A DNA stretch of 64,000 bases. Origin: Candidatus Krumholzibacteriia bacterium (GTDB lineage Bacteria > Krumholzibacteriota > Krumholzibacteriia > WVZY01 > JAKEHA01). Shown in pieces: positions 32,521 through 41,457 of the stretch; the first letter of the stretch is position 1, and every line of letters begins with the position of its first letter. Made by a program: the position numbers and the translations under genes. The DNA is taken from assembly GCA_029865265.1 (NCBI GenBank), contig JAOUHG010000002.1, positions 18,501-82,500 of the forward strand, written 5' to 3'. Below the pieces are notes generated by a model. That model was not told the origin of the DNA and did no database searches. It saw only the letters and a list, made by a program, of their open reading frames with translations.

Positions 32521-34599
32521 TTACTTGTGAAGGGCCTCTTGCTGCGCCTTGTACTCGGCGATGATCTTCTCGGTCTGGTCGCGCGGCACTTCTTCGTAGT
32601 GCGAAATCTCGCGCGTGTGCGACCCGCGCCCCTGCGTCATCGAGCGCAGGTGCGTGGAATACTTGTACAGCTCCGCCATGGGAACCTGCGCATTAATGAT
32701 GGCAAACTTGCCCTGGTTCTCGGTGCCCTGGATCTTGCCGCGGCGGCCGCTCAGGTCGCCCATCACGTCGCCCATGTACTCGTCGGGCACCTTGACGCGC
32801 AGATTCACGATGGGCTCCAGCAGCACCGGGCTCGCCTTTTCGACCGCGGCCTTGAAGGCCAGCGAACCGGCGGTCTTGAAGGCCTGCTCGGACGAATCCA
32901 CCGTGTGATAACTGCCGTCGTAGATGGTGGCCTTGATATCCACCATGCGGTAGCCGGCGATGACCCCCATTTCCATGGTGGCGACGACACCCTTCTCCAC
33001 CGCGGGGATGAACTTGCCCGGCACGTTGCCACCCACCACCGCGTCGACGAACTCGAACTGCTGCCCGCGCGGCAGCGGCTCGATCTTGAGCCACACGTCG
33101 CCGAACTGGCCGCGGCCGCCGGTCTGCTTCTTGTGGCGGCCCTGCGCCTGGGCGGCCTTGCGGATGGTTTCCTTGTAGGGGATGCGCGGCTTGTCCAGCG
33201 TCACCTCCACACCGTAGCGTTCCTTGAGCTGGTGCACGAGGATCTCCAGGTGCAGCTCTCCCTGGCCCGCGATGAGGGTCTGATGCGTCTCCGCGTTCAT
33301 CTCCACCTCGAAGGTGGGATCCTCGTCCATCAGGCGGTGCAGACCGGAACCCATCTTCTCGTCGTCCGCCTTGGCGACCGGCGCGATGGCCGAGTTGATG
33401 GAGGGTTTGGGCAGCTGGGTGGGCCGGATGACGGTGCCGCTGGCCTTGTCGGCGAGCGTGTCCAGCACCTTGGTGGCCCTGAGCTTCACCAGCGCGCCGA
33501 TGTCACCCGCCACCAGTTGCTGGACCTCCTCGCGCGCCTTGCCGTTGACCAGGAACAGCTGCCCCGTGCGTTCGGCCGTGTTGCGCGTGGTGTTGTGCAC
33601 ATCGAGCCCGGGTGTGATGGTGCCGCGGTATACCCGCGCCACCAGCATGTCGCCCACGTGCGGGTCCGAGATGTTCTTGAACACGTACGCCACCGGCGCG
33701 CCCTTGTCCCCGCACTTGATCTCCTTGTCGTCGGTGGTGTGCCCCACGCCGGTATCCGCGGCGGGCATGAAGCGCACGATGGCATCCAGGATGAGCGCGC
33801 CGCCCATGTTGTGCACCGGCGAGGCGCACAGCACCGGGAAGAGTTCGGCGGCACGGATTCCTTCGGTGAGGCCGGTGCGGAAATCCTCCTCGGAGAGCGA
33901 CTCGGCCTCGAGGTACTTCTCCATGAGCGCTTCGTCGGACTCGGCTGCCGCCTCCATGAGTTCCTTGCGCAGTTCCAACACGCGCGCCTTGAGGTCGGCG
34001 GGAATGTCGATGTCGATGGGCTTCACCGCGTTGCCGTCGCGCTCCAGTTCGTAGGCCTTCATGTCCACCAGGTCGATGATGCCGCGGAAGGAATCGCCGG
34101 TGCCGATGGGAACCTGCATCGCGTGCACGCCGGCGCCGAAGTGCTCGTGGAGGTGCTCGATGCAGGTGTCGAAGTTGGCGTGCTCCTTGTCCATGCGGTT
34201 GGCGACGAATATCGCCGGGAGGTTGCGCTCGCGCAGGAAGCCCCACACGCGGTCGGTTCCCACCTCGACACCGGCGTCGGCGCGCAGGGTCACGATGGCT
34301 CCCTCCACCACGTCGAGGCCCATGAGCGCGTCGCCCACGAAGTCCTCGTATCCGGGCGTGTCGACCAGGTTGATCTTGGTGTCGTTGTACTCGCAGTGCG
34401 CCACCCCGGAGTGGATGGAAATACCGCGGGCCATCTCCTCCGGGTGGTAATCCATCGTGGTGTTCTTGTCTTCGACGCGGCCCAGGCGGGTTATCGCACC
34501 CGCGGTGTAGAGCAACGACTCGGACAGCATGGTCTTGCCCGATTCCTGGTGCCCCACCACGGCAATGTTGCGGATGTTGGCCGCGGGAAACTGCTTCAC
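32521..34599 (-). CDS. Elongation factor G-like GTPase (EF-G paralogue type)
   Basis: The 692-aa protein has all EF-G domains. The GTPase motifs differ from canonical EF-G: G1 is GHQESGKTM (16-24) in place of GHIDAGKTT, switch I reads RGISIHSG, G3 is DTPGYEDF rather than DTPGHVDF, and G4 is NRMDK. Domain IV contains GGRGQFGDVWLKIEPL, VGGNVPGKFIPAVEKG and the late SYHTVDSSEQAFKTAGSLAF; domain V ends YSTHLRSMTQGRG. These changes mark an EF-G2-like paralogue, probably not the main translocase. The GTG start has GAAGGAGG upstream, and a strong promoter precedes it. Confidence 0.9.
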   Translation of the reverse strand: MKQFPAANIRNIAVVGHQESGKTMLSESLLYTAGAITRLGRVEDKNTTMDYHPEEMARGISIHSGVAHCEYNDTKINLVDTPGYEDFVGDALMGLDVVEGAIVTLRADAGVEVGTDRVWGFLRERNLPAIFVANRMDKEHANFDTCIEHLHEHFGAGVHAMQVPIGTGDSFRGIIDLVDMKAYELERDGNAVKPIDIDIPADLKARVLELRKELMEAAAESDEALMEKYLEAESLSEEDFRTGLTEGIRAAELFPVLCASPVHNMGGALILDAIVRFMPAADTGVGHTTDDKEIKCGDKGAPVAYVFKNISDPHVGDMLVARVYRGTITPGLDVHNTTRNTAERTGQLFLVNGKAREEVQQLVAGDIGALVKLRATKVLDTLADKASGTVIRPTQLPKPSINSAIAPVAKADDEKMGSGLHRLMDEDPTFEVEMNAETHQTLIAGQGELHLEILVHQLKERYGVEVTLDKPRIPYKETIRKAAQAQGRHKKQTGGRGQFGDVWLKIEPLPRGQQFEFVDAVVGGNVPGKFIPAVEKGVVATMEMGVIAGYRMVDIKATIYDGSYHTVDSSEQAFKTAGSLAFKAAVEKASPVLLEPIVNLRVKVPDEYMGDVMGDLSGRRGKIQGTENQGKFAIINAQVPMAELYKYSTHLRSMTQGRGSHTREISHYEEVPRDQTEKIIAEYKAQQEALHK

Positions 34600-34676
34600 G
34601 ATGTGCCTCCTTCTCGAACCGGTGGATGTCGCGGCATCGCCGCAACCTCAATGCAGACTTGGAGTTGGAATTTGCC

Positions 34677-34706
34677 ATTCTAGCACCGGGGTCGCGGCGC
34701 TGTCAA
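34677..34706 (-). promoter_or_regulatory. Strong promoter of the fusA-like/yebC/ruv/queA unit
   Basis: A perfect TTGACA (34706-34701), an 18-nt spacer ending in TGC, and TAGAAT (34682-34677) on the minus strand. This is the best sigma-70-type promoter in the window, with an extended -10 (TGCTAGAAT). Confidence 0.75.
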
Positions 34707-34771
34707 TGCGGCGCCCCGGCCCGCAAGGCCGCTGTGGACGCCGTTCGGCCCCGGGCCGTAAGGTTGCCGGC

Positions 34772-35860
34772 ATGCCGGGAACCGGACCCTTCTGGCCGCG
34801 CCTGCGGCGTTTTGTGAAGGACGCCGCGGTGAGCGCCGCGGTGGCGATGGTGGCGTTGCTGGTCTGCGAGGGGCTGCTGCGCGCCCTCAACCCCCAGGTT
34901 CCGCGCACCGAGAACCTCTCCGCCTTCTCGCGGGCCGTACCCGACAGCGTGTTGGGGCACCGCTACCGCCCGGGGGCGAGTTCCGTCTACCACTCACCCG
35001 AATTCACCGTGCGCTACGAGATCGGCGCCGACGGACGGCGCCTGTTTCCGCAACCCGAGGCCGACTCCGCGGCGGTGCGCATCCTGGTGCTGGGCGACTC
35101 GTTCACCTTCGGGTGCGCCACCGACGCGCCCTACGTGTGGACCGAGGTGATGCAACAGGCGCTGCGCGCACGCGGCCTGGACGTTGTGGTGGTGAACGCG
35201 GGGGTGGAGGGCTACGACACGCGCGCCGAACTGCACTACCTGTCGCGGATTCTCTCCGAGGTGCGGCCCGACCTGGTGCTGCTGGGATTTCTGGCCAACG
35301 ACGTGTACACCAACACGCCCCTGGACGCGCCCGCCCCGCAGTCCATGCGCGAGCACCGCGGCCGTCGCGGCGGGTTGCACACGCTGGCGCTGGCCCGGCG
35401 CTTGCTCATGGGCAACGATCGCGCCTACGCGCGCCTGTTCATGCTCACCTCGCGCAGGGAGTACTACGCCACCCCGCCCGACGAGAACGTGCAGCGGCAG
35501 ATCCAGCTGACCGCACAACTCCTGGGAGAAATGAACGCGTATTGTGAGGTTCGCAACACCGGCTTCGCGGTGGTTTCCATCCCGCAGCAGTTTGCGGTGC
35601 TCACCATCGCGCACGGTTACCACTTCGAGGGAATCGACCCCACCGTCATCGACGCGCGGCTCGGCGCGGTGGCGGCGGAGAACGGTTTTCCGTGGATCGA
35701 CGTGCTCCCCGCGCTGGTCGCGGACTACCGCGCCAACGGCGAAGATCTCTACTTCCGCGTGGACGGGCACTTCACCCGGCGCGGCAACCGGCTGGCAGGC
35801 GAGGCGTGCGCGGACGCGCTGGCGCCGATGCTGCGGGCGGGCGAAGGCGAGCTGCGCTAG
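34772..35860 (+). CDS. Membrane-anchored SGNH/GDSL-type hydrolase
   Basis: From ATG 34772 (AAGGT upstream) the product is 362 aa. One N-terminal membrane helix (about residues 17-38) is followed by an extracytoplasmic SGNH hydrolase domain. Block I is VRILVLGDSFTFG (Ser nucleophile), block III is LLGFLANDVYTN, and the catalytic Asp-His pair is in FRVDGHFTRRGNRLAG. Such proteins often esterify or de-esterify cell-surface polysaccharides. A role with the neighbouring glycosyltransferases is plausible but inferred. Its stop overlaps the convergent Yip1-family gene by 4 bp (CTAG shared by both stops). Confidence 0.85.
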   Translation: MPGTGPFWPRLRRFVKDAAVSAAVAMVALLVCEGLLRALNPQVPRTENLSAFSRAVPDSVLGHRYRPGASSVYHSPEFTVRYEIGADGRRLFPQPEADSAAVRILVLGDSFTFGCATDAPYVWTEVMQQALRARGLDVVVVNAGVEGYDTRAELHYLSRILSEVRPDLVLLGFLANDVYTNTPLDAPAPQSMREHRGRRGGLHTLALARRLLMGNDRAYARLFMLTSRREYYATPPDENVQRQIQLTAQLLGEMNAYCEVRNTGFAVVSIPQQFAVLTIAHGYHFEGIDPTVIDARLGAVAAENGFPWIDVLPALVADYRANGEDLYFRVDGHFTRRGNRLAGEACADALAPMLRAGEGELR

Positions 35861-36540
35861 CCGCCCATCCCGCCGAAAATCTCGCCGAGGATCAGCATCA
35901 CCACCATGATCAGCCACAGCGGGATCACAACCCCGATGGCCTGCGCCCGGCTCATGCCGAACACGCGCGACAGGCCCATCGCCAGCAGCACCAGGCTCCA
36001 GATGGTAAAGAACTCCACACCGCCGTAGAGTCCCTTCAGGGCGGCGCTGTCGGGCGGCGCGAGGGCGCGCAGGCTGAAGGACATGCGCGCATCCTCGGGT
36101 CCCATGATCCGCTCCAGACCGCGCGTGCGGATGAGAACCACGGAAAGCAACTGACCGATCATGGCCGGGATGCCGGCAAAGAAGTTCAGCGAGAGGTACT
36201 GCTTGAAGGTCGCACGCTGCGACATGATCGTCACCAGGATGTAGGTGAGCCCGGCCACGATGAGTTGCATTACCAGCACACCCAGCGGCGTCAGCACCAC
36301 CCAGACCCAGCCGAACGAGTCCACCATGCGGATCTGCTGGTCCAGTATCTCGGGCGAGACGTCCTGCGGGTTCAACTCCAGCAGCGCCACCTGGATGGGC
36401 AGGCTGAGAAAGGTGAGGACCATGTACATCACGGAGATGATCAGCCAGGGCTGCTTCCAACCCACGCGGCTCTCGCGGATGTCGTCGAACACGCGCGACG
36501 GCGCGGTGAGCATGGAGACAAATCGGTTGATGAAGGTCAT
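35857..36540 (-). CDS. Yip1-domain integral membrane protein
   Basis: The 227-aa protein has about five membrane helices and starts TFINRFVSMLTAPSRVFDDIRE, the typical N-terminus of prokaryotic Yip1/YIF-family proteins. LAMGLSRVFGMSRAQAIGVVIPLWL occurs near the end. The function in bacteria is unknown. GAGGAGG lies 6 nt before the ATG, which fixes the start; upstream in-frame sequence is not conserved. Confidence 0.82.
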   Translation of the reverse strand: MTFINRFVSMLTAPSRVFDDIRESRVGWKQPWLIISVMYMVLTFLSLPIQVALLELNPQDVSPEILDQQIRMVDSFGWVWVVLTPLGVLVMQLIVAGLTYILVTIMSQRATFKQYLSLNFFAGIPAMIGQLLSVVLIRTRGLERIMGPEDARMSFSLRALAPPDSAALKGLYGGVEFFTIWSLVLLAMGLSRVFGMSRAQAIGVVIPLWLIMVVMLILGEIFGGMGG

Positions 36541-36592
36541 GCTTCCTCCTCTCGGATACGCGCCGGCAGTGTACCACCCCGGCGCACCGGCG

Positions 36593-37738
36593 TCACGGCG
36601 AAGGCTGTGCGGCCGCAACGCGCGACCAGAACTCGGCGGCAATGGCGTCCCAGTCGTGGGCGCGCGCAATCTGCGCCGCGCGCGCTTGCATCAAGGCCGA
36701 GCGCTGCGGGTCCTGACGCGCCGCCGCCAGCAGCCCGCAGGCGGATTCGAAGGCCGCCGCATCCCCGGCGAGCGCAATCACGTCGGTCTCGGCCTCGACA
36801 TCCGGTGAGAACGGCGTCGCCACCACCGGCAGCCCCGCGGCCAGGTATTCGTACAGCTTGTTGGGATTGACACCGGCGGTGAGCGCGTTGCGCACGAACG
36901 GGATCATCCCCACCGTGAAACGCGCCAGCACGCCGGGAACCTCCGCGTGCGGCACCGCTCCCCCCACCGCCACGTTGGGATGCGCGGCGAGTGCGGCGAG
37001 TTTTTCTTCCACCCCGCCCAGCACCGGTCCGACAATCTCGAACTGCCAGCCGGGGCGCGATTTCACCATGGCCGTCGCCAGATCGAAGTCGAACCACGGC
37101 GCCACCGCGCCCACGTAGCCCACGCGCACCGGTTCGGGCGGCGCGGCCGCGGCGCCGGCCACGGCGGAGAAAAGCGCGACGTCCACGCCGTTTCCCACCA
37201 GGTGCACGCGCTCCAGCGAGCCACGCGTCTCTTCGGCGATCGGCAGCAGTCCCTTCGAACTCACGATCACCGTGTCCGCGCGTTGCAGCGTCTCGGCCTG
37301 GTAACCGCGCGTCCACGCCGGCATACCCGGGAACTCGGCGTGCGCGTCGTTGCAATCGTACACGATGGCACGCGCGCCCAGCGCCACCGCCACGTGCACG
37401 GCATACACATTGGAGATCACGCACACGCTCTCGCGCGGGTCGACGGCCGCTTCCTGCAGGCGGGCACGCACGCGGCGCAGCGCGGAGACATCCAGCGCGC
37501 GGCGCACGAAGGCGCGCTCCATGAGCGGACGCGCCGGTCCGCCGGGCACGTTCTTTACGAAGGGAATGGTGGCCACGCGCACGCCGGCGGCGTCGCGCAG
37601 CTCATAGTGGTTTTCGCGGTTGCGCACGAAGGGCTCGAAGAAGACCACGTCCACGTCCCGCGGGCGGCGCTCGATGAGCTGCTGCTTGCGCGTACGCAGG
37701 TAGTCCCACTTGATCTCGGCCAGCCAGATGATTTGCAT
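36593..37738 (-). CDS. Glycosyltransferase, GT-B fold (GT4-like)
   Basis: The 381-aa product begins QIIWLAEIKWDYLRTRKQQL and ends with a Rossmann-like C-domain: VRVGYVGAVAPWFDFDLA, FEIVGPVLGG, then VNPNKLYEYLAAGLPVVATPF, the nucleotide-sugar binding E(x7)-type motif. The length is normal. It most resembles TuaH-like glycosyltransferases, transferring a sugar in surface-polysaccharide or teichuronic-type synthesis; donor and acceptor are unknown. It is divergent from the next GT gene and has its own candidate promoter. Confidence 0.85.
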   Translation of the reverse strand: MQIIWLAEIKWDYLRTRKQQLIERRPRDVDVVFFEPFVRNRENHYELRDAAGVRVATIPFVKNVPGGPARPLMERAFVRRALDVSALRRVRARLQEAAVDPRESVCVISNVYAVHVAVALGARAIVYDCNDAHAEFPGMPAWTRGYQAETLQRADTVIVSSKGLLPIAEETRGSLERVHLVGNGVDVALFSAVAGAAAAPPEPVRVGYVGAVAPWFDFDLATAMVKSRPGWQFEIVGPVLGGVEEKLAALAAHPNVAVGGAVPHAEVPGVLARFTVGMIPFVRNALTAGVNPNKLYEYLAAGLPVVATPFSPDVEAETDVIALAGDAAAFESACGLLAAARQDPQRSALMQARAAQIARAHDWDAIAAEFWSRVAAAQPSP

Positions 37739-37778
37739 TATTCTTGAAGCGTTGCCGCGGCGCACGCATCCCGCAGGC

Positions 37779-37807
37779 ACTCTAGCACGCCCCGATCACC
37801 CCCCCAA
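37779..37807 (-). promoter_or_regulatory. Candidate promoter of the 36593-37738 glycosyltransferase
   Basis: Minus-strand TTGGGG (37807-37802), a 17-nt spacer and TGC-TAGAGT (-10 at 37784-37779). The extended -10 matches those of the fusA-like and wzz/wzy operons. Confidence 0.45.
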
Positions 37808-37854
37808 CGGGTTTTATGTGGGGGGCGACAGCGGGTACGCGCTACAATGCGTGC

Positions 37855-38934
37855 ATGCTGCGCATCGGCTTTGTCATCGACGACCTCGGCCACGGCGGCG
37901 CACAACGCCAGCTCGCGCTCATCGCGGAAGCATTGCGCGGCCGCGCGATCCTGCGCGTGGTTGTTCTCTCCGGCGTGCGCGAGCCCTACGGCACCCGCCT
38001 GCTGAACGCCGGCGCGGAGGTCATCCACCTGCCGCGCCGCGCCGGCTTCGAGCTGGCGCGCCTGCGGGCCCTTTCCGCCGCGCTGCGCGTCTTCTCTCCG
38101 GACGTCATCCACGGTTTTCTCGACGCATCCAATGCCTATGCGTTCATCGCCGCACGCAGGCTGCGTGCGCCGGTCGTCATGTCGCTGCGCAGCGACCGGC
38201 TCACCGTCACCGGGCCGCGCGCGGCCATCGTGCGCATCATGTTCCGCCGCGCCGACGCGGTTGTGGTGAACTCCCATGCGGGCCGGGAGTACCTGCTCCG
38301 TTCCGTGGGTGTGGCACCCTCGCGGGTACACGGCCTTCCCAATATCATCCCGCCGGCGTTACCCGGCGCCCCCCGGGACCTTCACATGATCGGGTGCGTG
38401 GGACGGCTGGTGCCCCTCAAACGCTTCGCGAAGGTGATCGACGCGCTGCCGATTGTGCGCGCGCAAATTCCGGACGCGCGCCTCACCATTGTGGGTGAGG
38501 GGCCGGACATGCACGCGTTGCGCGAACGCGCCGCCCCGCTGGGCGACGCGGTGACCTTCACCGGCGAGGTGGAAAACGCCGCGGGGCTGGTTGGCGGTTT
38601 CGGCTGCGTGGTGGTGGCGTCCGAATACGAAGGCCTCCCCAACGCGGCACTGGAGGCGATGGCGGCGGGCGTGCCGGTGGTGGCGGTGCGGGCGGGCGAT
38701 CTCCCCGGCCTCATCGAGGATGGGGTCACCGGCTGCTTCAGCGCGGGCGCCGCGCCGGATGCGCTGGCCGGCGCCATTGTGCGCGCACTGGCAGACGCGC
38801 GCCTGCACGATTCCGCGCGGATACAGGGCCCGCGCCTGGTGGCGGAACGCTTTTCGGCGGAGCGCGCACGCGACGCCCTGCTCGCCGTGTACACGCACAT
38901 CACAAACGAATCGGGCGCGCCCACCGGTGTGTGA
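37855..38934 (+). CDS. Glycosyltransferase family 4
   Basis: From ATG 37855 the product is 359 aa. It has the N-terminal acceptor domain (LRIGFVIDDLGHGGAQRQL), a conserved MSLRSDR stretch and the C-terminal donor domain. The latter includes GCVGRLVPLKRFAKVIDAL, LTIVGEGPDMHAL and the EGLPNAALEAMAAGVPVVAV motif with the EX7E glutamates. It would add a sugar from a nucleotide-sugar to a lipid-linked glycan. No Shine-Dalgarno precedes the ATG, but TACAAT ends 6 nt upstream, consistent with a leaderless transcript. The -35 is poor. Confidence 0.9.
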   Translation: MLRIGFVIDDLGHGGAQRQLALIAEALRGRAILRVVVLSGVREPYGTRLLNAGAEVIHLPRRAGFELARLRALSAALRVFSPDVIHGFLDASNAYAFIAARRLRAPVVMSLRSDRLTVTGPRAAIVRIMFRRADAVVVNSHAGREYLLRSVGVAPSRVHGLPNIIPPALPGAPRDLHMIGCVGRLVPLKRFAKVIDALPIVRAQIPDARLTIVGEGPDMHALRERAAPLGDAVTFTGEVENAAGLVGGFGCVVVASEYEGLPNAALEAMAAGVPVVAVRAGDLPGLIEDGVTGCFSAGAAPDALAGAIVRALADARLHDSARIQGPRLVAERFSAERARDALLAVYTHITNESGAPTGV

Positions 38935-38989
38935 CGCGCCCGATCCGGGTGCTTGGAATGTTGCCAACGATCAATTGGGTTTCGCGCGC

Positions 38990-39952
38990 CTAGTCGGCGC
39001 TCCGCAGCTCCTCCTTCAACTCCTTCAATTCTTCACGCAGCTCGTCGAGTTCGTCTCGCAGCGTGTCGCGGTCCTGCCGCGGCATGCGGAACTCGTACAT
39101 CGCGCCCGGCTGGCGGTGCATCCCGTGCATGCGGGGTGCGCGGCCGTCGAAGTTCCACGAGAATTCGGCGTCCGACTGGTCATCCATGGTGGCCTTGAGC
39201 GGCTGTGTCTTGCCGTGCCGCAGCACGGTAATGGTGAAGGTATCACCCTCCTCGAAGTCGCGCAGCGCGTCGCGCAGGTCACCGACGTCCCCGACTCTGG
39301 TGTCGTCGATCTTCTGCACGATGTCACCCGCCTGCACACCGGCCTTCTCCGCCACCGACGCGTCGTTCACATCGAGCACCAGGACACCGTCGCCTTCCTT
39401 CGCATTGAAGTAGGAGCCCAGCTCGTCCGAGATCTCGTGGGCCTGGATGCCCAGCCGCGGTCCGCCGAACATGGACAGTGCGCGGTGGATCTGCGGGGCG
39501 TCCGGTGCCGAGAACCAGCCGAACTGCTGGTCGGGACGGTCGCCCACGGTGATGGTGACGGTCTTCTTCTTGCCGTTCTGAACGACTTCCATTTTGGCCT
39601 CGGTGCCCGGCTCCACCTGGCGAACCGCGTCGCGCAGCTCGTCCGGCGTGCCGACCCTGGTGCCGTTGAAGCTCACCACGACGTCGCCGTCGTCCAGGCC
39701 GGCCTTCTCGGCCGGGCTGTCGTCCGCGACACCGCTGATGAGCACGCCGTCCTTGACCTTGAGGTCGAGCCCCGCGCGGACGTCATCGGTGAGATCCTGC
39801 ATGTAGACCCCGATGTAGCCCGAGTGGACCCGGTCCCGGTCGCGCTTCCTGTCCTTTGCCCCCGCGTCGACGATGCCGGCAACCGCAACGATCGCCAGTG
39901 CGACCCAGAGCGTGCGGGCGATGGCGCCGCGCGTGAGATTCCATGACTTCAT
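38990..39952 (-). CDS. Periplasmic protein with two PDZ domains and C-terminal coiled coil
   Basis: The 320-aa product has a signal peptide or anchor (about residues 10-30). PDZ domain 1 (GYIGVYMQDLTDDVRAGL to about residue 135) and PDZ domain 2 (LGIQAHEISDELGSYF to about 245) follow. The C-terminal segment DELDELREELKELKEELRS should form a coiled coil. There is no trypsin-like protease domain, so it is a stand-alone HtrA-like adaptor or a chaperone. The ATG has AGGAGC upstream. It is the last gene after the wzz/wzy unit, separated by 125 bp, with a small CCGGC/GCCGG hairpin in the leader. Confidence 0.87.
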   Translation of the reverse strand: MKSWNLTRGAIARTLWVALAIVAVAGIVDAGAKDRKRDRDRVHSGYIGVYMQDLTDDVRAGLDLKVKDGVLISGVADDSPAEKAGLDDGDVVVSFNGTRVGTPDELRDAVRQVEPGTEAKMEVVQNGKKKTVTITVGDRPDQQFGWFSAPDAPQIHRALSMFGGPRLGIQAHEISDELGSYFNAKEGDGVLVLDVNDASVAEKAGVQAGDIVQKIDDTRVGDVGDLRDALRDFEEGDTFTITVLRHGKTQPLKATMDDQSDAEFSWNFDGRAPRMHGMHRQPGAMYEFRMPRQDRDTLRDELDELREELKELKEELRSAD

Positions 39953-40077
39953 GATATTGACGCTCCTTAATAGGGTTACGGCCTCTCCGGCATTCGCCGG
40001 CGTCCGGTGTCATGGCCTTTCTACGCAGCCGCCGGCCCGGGGGTTCCGAAGGATTTTGCGCGGCCGCGGGAACGGCG

Positions 40078-41457
40078 TCAGGCGGCAGCTTGTGCCCGGT
40101 CGGAGCGGAGGAGGTTGCCCACCACGAGGCTCGCGGCAACGGGGATCCAGAGGGGATAGCGGAAGGGCATGCTGCCGAAGAGCGCGCTGAGCCAGATGGA
40201 AACCGCCGACAGCGCGACGTAGAAGCACAGGGACCGCACCCAGGCGGGTTGCGACGCCCAGTGGTGGCGGGCGCCCGCAACCGCGCTGCGGATTCCGGCC
40301 GCCAGGATCCACAGGAAGGTGGTGAGGCCAAAGATGCCCGTGCCCACCAGGATCTCGAGGTAGGTGTTGTGGGCCACGATGCGCAGGAAGACCTTGTAGG
40401 CGCCGGCCACGATGAAGTTGCCCAGCCCCACACCGGTCAGCGGGTGCTTGAGGAACAGCTCCCACGCCGTCGTCATGGCCAGCCAGCGCGTATACACCGA
40501 CCAGTCCTTCTGGCTGCCCGACGCCACGTCGCGCAACGCCATCACCCGGTCCCAGTAGTAGCGCGGGGTGAGCACGATGCCGGCCACGGTGAGCAGCAGC
40601 AGGAACACCCACGAGCGCTTGCTGTGCACCTCGCGCACCAGCACGGCCAGGGCGATGGCGGCAAAGGGAACCACGACACTGCGCGAGAAGGTGGAGAAGA
40701 TCCCGATGATCAGCAGGATCACGCCCGCGATGAACGCAGCCCGCAACCAAGGCTCACGGCTGTTGCGGGCGCCGAACAGCCCCAGCGGCAGTGCGGAGCA
40801 CATGTAGGCGGCGGCGCGGTTGGGATTCTCGTGCGCGCCGGTGAAGCGCAGCACGAAGACCCCGCCGATGAAGTTGTCCTGCGCCGGCCCGATGCCCAGG
40901 TACAACCCCGCCGCCCCCAGCACCACCGTGGCCACCGCACCCGCGAACACCACGTAGGCGAGGCGGCGCAGATCGTCGGCCGTGCGCACCAGCTGCACGA
41001 TCAGGTAGACCACCAGCAGCATCTTGGCGAAGTTGGCCAGCTCCACCACCGAGAGCATGGGCGCCGGCGCGACGAGCATCGACTGCAGGCAGAAGAGCAG
41101 GAAGAACGCGACCGCGCACCAGAAGGACGCGTCCACCAGGCGGTTCTGCCCGCCGCGAACCAGTTGCAGCAGCACCGCGCCGGTGACGATGAACGACACC
41201 GGCAGGGCCACGTTGACCGGCAGCCACGACCCGACTCCGGAGTAGATGTAGAAGACCAGGAAGAAGAGACCCCAGCGCGGTCGCACGAACAGGGTCATGC
41301 CGAAGACCAGGGCGGCGACGGCCACCGCACCCAGGCGCAGAAACTTGGTGTATCCCAGGAATCGCGCCGCCAGGTAGACGGCGAGGGGCAGGAGCGCGAG
41401 TGCGGCCAGAACCAGCCGCTCACCCCGCGACGACAGCGCGCGGGCAGCGGAGGTCAT
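40078..41457 (-). CDS. O-antigen ligase/polymerase-like membrane protein
   Basis: The 459-aa protein has about twelve membrane helices and the Wzy_C/O-antigen ligase signature. HENPNRAAAYMCSALPLGL lies mid-protein, then TRWLAMTTAWELFLKHPLTGVGLGNF and AHNTYLEILVGTGIFGL carry the key periplasmic Arg and His. It polymerises or ligates lipid-linked glycan units. The ATG overlaps the wzz stop as ATGA, so it is coupled to the chain-length regulator. Polymerase versus ligase cannot be told; coupling to Wzz favours polymerase. Confidence 0.88.
   Translation of the reverse strand: MTSAARALSSRGERLVLAALALLPLAVYLAARFLGYTKFLRLGAVAVAALVFGMTLFVRPRWGLFFLVFYIYSGVGSWLPVNVALPVSFIVTGAVLLQLVRGGQNRLVDASFWCAVAFFLLFCLQSMLVAPAPMLSVVELANFAKMLLVVYLIVQLVRTADDLRRLAYVVFAGAVATVVLGAAGLYLGIGPAQDNFIGGVFVLRFTGAHENPNRAAAYMCSALPLGLFGARNSREPWLRAAFIAGVILLIIGIFSTFSRSVVVPFAAIALAVLVREVHSKRSWVFLLLLTVAGIVLTPRYYWDRVMALRDVASGSQKDWSVYTRWLAMTTAWELFLKHPLTGVGLGNFIVAGAYKVFLRIVAHNTYLEILVGTGIFGLTTFLWILAAGIRSAVAGARHHWASQPAWVRSLCFYVALSAVSIWLSALFGSMPFRYPLWIPVAASLVVGNLLRSDRAQAAA

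Noticed and set aside
38911..38943. TCGGGCGCG/CGCGCCCGA hairpin at the end of the GT4 gene as a terminator
   Set aside because: The 9-bp stem is real, but it includes coding sequence and the stop codon, has a 15-nt loop and is followed by no T-tract on either strand.
40096..40112. Possible fourth copy of the dispersed element (GAGCGGAGGAG)
   Set aside because: Only 11 nt match, it lies inside coding sequence for the O-antigen ligase C-terminus and has no arms; chance similarity in GC-rich DNA is likely.
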